DNA from: CALBPI01 sp039033995
Lineage (GTDB): Bacteria > Pseudomonadota > Gammaproteobacteria > Steroidobacterales > Woeseiaceae
Length of the DNA: 64,000 bases
Direction: 5' to 3'
Assembly: GCA_039033995.1 (NCBI GenBank)
Contig: JBCCBP010000006.1
Location: 62,001-126,000, forward strand
The first letter of the stretch is position 1. Each line of letters begins with the position of its first letter. Of this stretch, positions 62,510 through 64,000 are shown in pieces. The position numbers and the translations under genes were made by a program. A model generated the notes under the pieces. The model saw only the letters and a list, made by a program, of their open reading frames with translations, was not told where the DNA came from and searched no databases.

Positions 62510-63793
62510 ATGACAGATACCAAGCAACAACCTGACATCGAATCGACGATCGTGGACGCCCCACTGGCGATGACGGCCGATGCCGTACTCGATGACTTCC
62601 GTCATTATTTTTCACGGACGTTGGGCCAGAACAATATCGCTGATTCGGAGGCGTTTGCCTATCGTGCACTCGTGTACGCGGTACGTGACCGCATCATGGA
62701 GCGCTGGAGCGAGAGCCGCGATTTGCAAGCTGCACAAGACACCCGTCGTACCGCCTACTTGTCTCTCGAGTTTCTGATGGGCCGCCTGCTGAATAATGCG
62801 CTACTCAACATGGATCTCGAATCGGAAACACGGGAGGCGCTGAAGCGCCTCGGCGTGGAGCTCGAAACACTCGCTGAGCAGGAGCATGATGCCGGACTCG
62901 GCAACGGCGGCCTAGGTCGATTGGCGGCGTGCTTTCTCGACAGCTGCGCAACGCTCGCACTGCCGGTAACCGGCTACGGCATTCGCTATCGCTACGGCAT
63001 GTTCCATCAGCAGATTCAGGATGGCCGTCAGATCGAAGAGCCGGACCAATGGCTGAAAGATGGGTTTGGCTGGGAAATTAGACGACGCGAGTATGCGACG
63101 ACCGTCCGGTTTGGTGGTCGTAGTGAGGCCTATCGAACCAGCGCCGGACATCTCGCCTTTCGTTGGGTCGACACCGAAGAGGTGGTCGCAGTGCCCTATG
63201 ACGTGCCGATCCCCGGGTATCGAAACGGCGTCGTCAATACGTTGCGACTATGGTCGGCCGAGGCAACCGACGATTTCGATCTCGGAGAATTCAACGCCGG
63301 CAGCTATGCGGATGCCGTGGCAGCAAAAAACGCGGCGGAGAACATCACGATGGTGTTGTATCCGAACGCCAACTCAGAAAACGGTCAGATCCTGCGCCTG
63401 CGCCAGCAGTATTTTCTGGCCAGCGCAAGCCTGCAGGACACCCTGCGCGACTGGCATGCGCGGCATGGTGACGACTTCTCACAGTTTGCTGCCAAGAACT
63501 GTTTTCAGCTCAACGACACACACCCTGCCGTCGCTGTCGCTGAGTTGATGCGTCTGCTGATGGATCAGGAAGGTTTTGGCTGGGATAACGCCTGGGAGAT
63601 CACTAGCGCGACGATGGCCTACACCAACCACACATTGTTACCGGAAGCACTGGAGTTATGGCCAGTCAGCATGTTTCGGCAATTGCTGCCACGGTTGCTC
63701 GATATCATTTATGAGATTAACGCGCGCTTCCTGACCGAAGTCTCGCAGCGCTGGCTAGGGTTTCTTATTCCGGACTCAGCAATTTGTACTTAG
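62510..63793 (+). pseudogene. glgP: Glycogen phosphorylase, truncated at about half length
   Basis: The first 415 codons are good GT35 phosphorylase: RRTAYLSLEFLMGRLLNNAL, the AGLGNGGLGRLAACFLDS glucan-phosphorylase block, NDTHPAVAVAELMRL and TNHTLLPEALELWP. Similarity stops after the tryptophan codon at 63752-63754; twelve unrelated codons follow to a stop at 63791-63793. Glycogen phosphorylases are about 800-850 residues, and the whole C-terminal half with the PLP-binding lysine is absent, so this form cannot be active. AGAGAAG precedes the ATG. From 63754 on, another reading frame encodes TPR-like protein. The cause is either a genomic deletion or fusion, or an assembly join. Confidence 0.85.
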
Positions 63794-64000
63794 AGGCCGG
63801 GCGACTGGATTCCGCCCGCTACTACCACGATCTACGCGCAAAAACCAGTGCTAAATACGGTGACCTAGGGCAACGGGCAACCACCGCTTACGAAGCCGCA
63901 CGCCTGGCGGAGGCCGAAGGTGACCTGGCCGGAGCGCTCCGCCAGCAGCGCCAAGTACAGATTTTACGGGACAGCCTCCACAACGAACGGTCCGAGCGCA
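63754..64000 (+). CDS. Fragment of a TPR-repeat sensor protein, both ends missing
   Basis: In the frame beginning with GCT at 63754, one base before the glgP frame, the sequence reads on without a stop to the window edge. It encodes helical repeat protein, with SGLSNLYLEAGRLDSARYYH, ATTAYEAARLAEAEGDLAGA and QILRDSLHNERSER. Such repeats followed by a coiled coil precede diguanylate cyclase or histidine kinase domains in many gammaproteobacteria. There is no start codon or promoter of its own at the junction, so the 5' part of this gene is lost here. The output domain lies beyond the window. Confidence 0.55.

Noticed and set aside
1..64000. Search for tRNA or rRNA genes, CRISPR arrays, insertion sequences, integrases and toxin-antitoxin pairs
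   Set aside because: Nothing convincing was found by reading; a covariance-model search for tRNA and small RNAs would be needed to exclude short RNA genes.

Overview
The window reads as chromosomal DNA of a free-living, aerobic gammaproteobacterium, moderately GC-rich and densely coded on both strands. The grounds are TonB-dependent receptors, a HexR-controlled Entner-Doudoroff operon, proton-translocating transhydrogenase, Fur- and PhoB-type boxes, and starch-linked tryptophan-halogenase-like proteins as seen in Xanthomonadales, Woeseiales and Caulobacter-like lifestyles. The order cannot be fixed from sequence alone. I saw no tRNA, rRNA, CRISPR array, insertion sequence or phage genes, and no gene-free stretch longer than about 300 bases.

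Region by region. 1-4474: the N-terminal half of an acyl-CoA synthetase, then a phosphate-starvation membrane-lipid remodelling cluster: a PlcP-like metallophosphoesterase, a 63-residue protein, a GNAT acetyltransferase, a PAP2 phosphatase and an Agt-like GT4 glycosyltransferase. Three transcription starts in it carry PhoB-type boxes (CTGTCAT repeats at 11-bp pitch) about 50 bp before the start codon. 4467-9790: glycerol kinase with a thioesterase, an alpha/beta hydrolase, a hotdog protein, a quinone oxidoreductase and a redoxin. 9767-14814: an operon pntA-pntB-trxB-leucine dehydrogenase (NADPH and thiol redox). 15095-20526: YceI, a cytochrome b561-YceI fusion, and branched-chain 2-oxoacid dehydrogenase E1alpha, E1beta and E2.

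20548-29794: signalling. Two atypical stand-alone receiver proteins, a DesK/DesR-like two-component pair, a secreted DUF11/lectin-like protein, a DUF2306-like membrane protein with a TPR protein, and a heme oxygenase-bacteriophytochrome operon. 29976-37058: a Fur-boxed heme acquisition locus (TonB receptor, HmuTUV, an IsdG-type heme monooxygenase, with a YHS protein and DUF6607 lipoprotein alongside). 37063-42079: zwf-pgl-edd divergent from hexR, with palindromic HexR-type operators. 42076-43188: alanine/serine-glyoxylate aminotransferase.

43375-63793: a maltodextrin/starch-to-glycogen region. It holds a LacI regulator, two GH13 enzymes, an SLC45-like sugar transporter, two flavin-dependent halogenase-family proteins, a large TonB receptor, and malQ-glgC-glgA-glgB-glgP. 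A duplicated palindrome TGNATACGTATNCA lies between the receptor and malQ. Together these would cleave starch outside and in the periplasm, import maltodextrins, rearrange them with MalQ and store glucose as glycogen; the Entner-Doudoroff operon would burn it and PntAB would balance NADPH. At about 63754 glgP breaks off in mid-gene and joins an unrelated TPR-coding fragment, either a real deletion or an assembly chimera.
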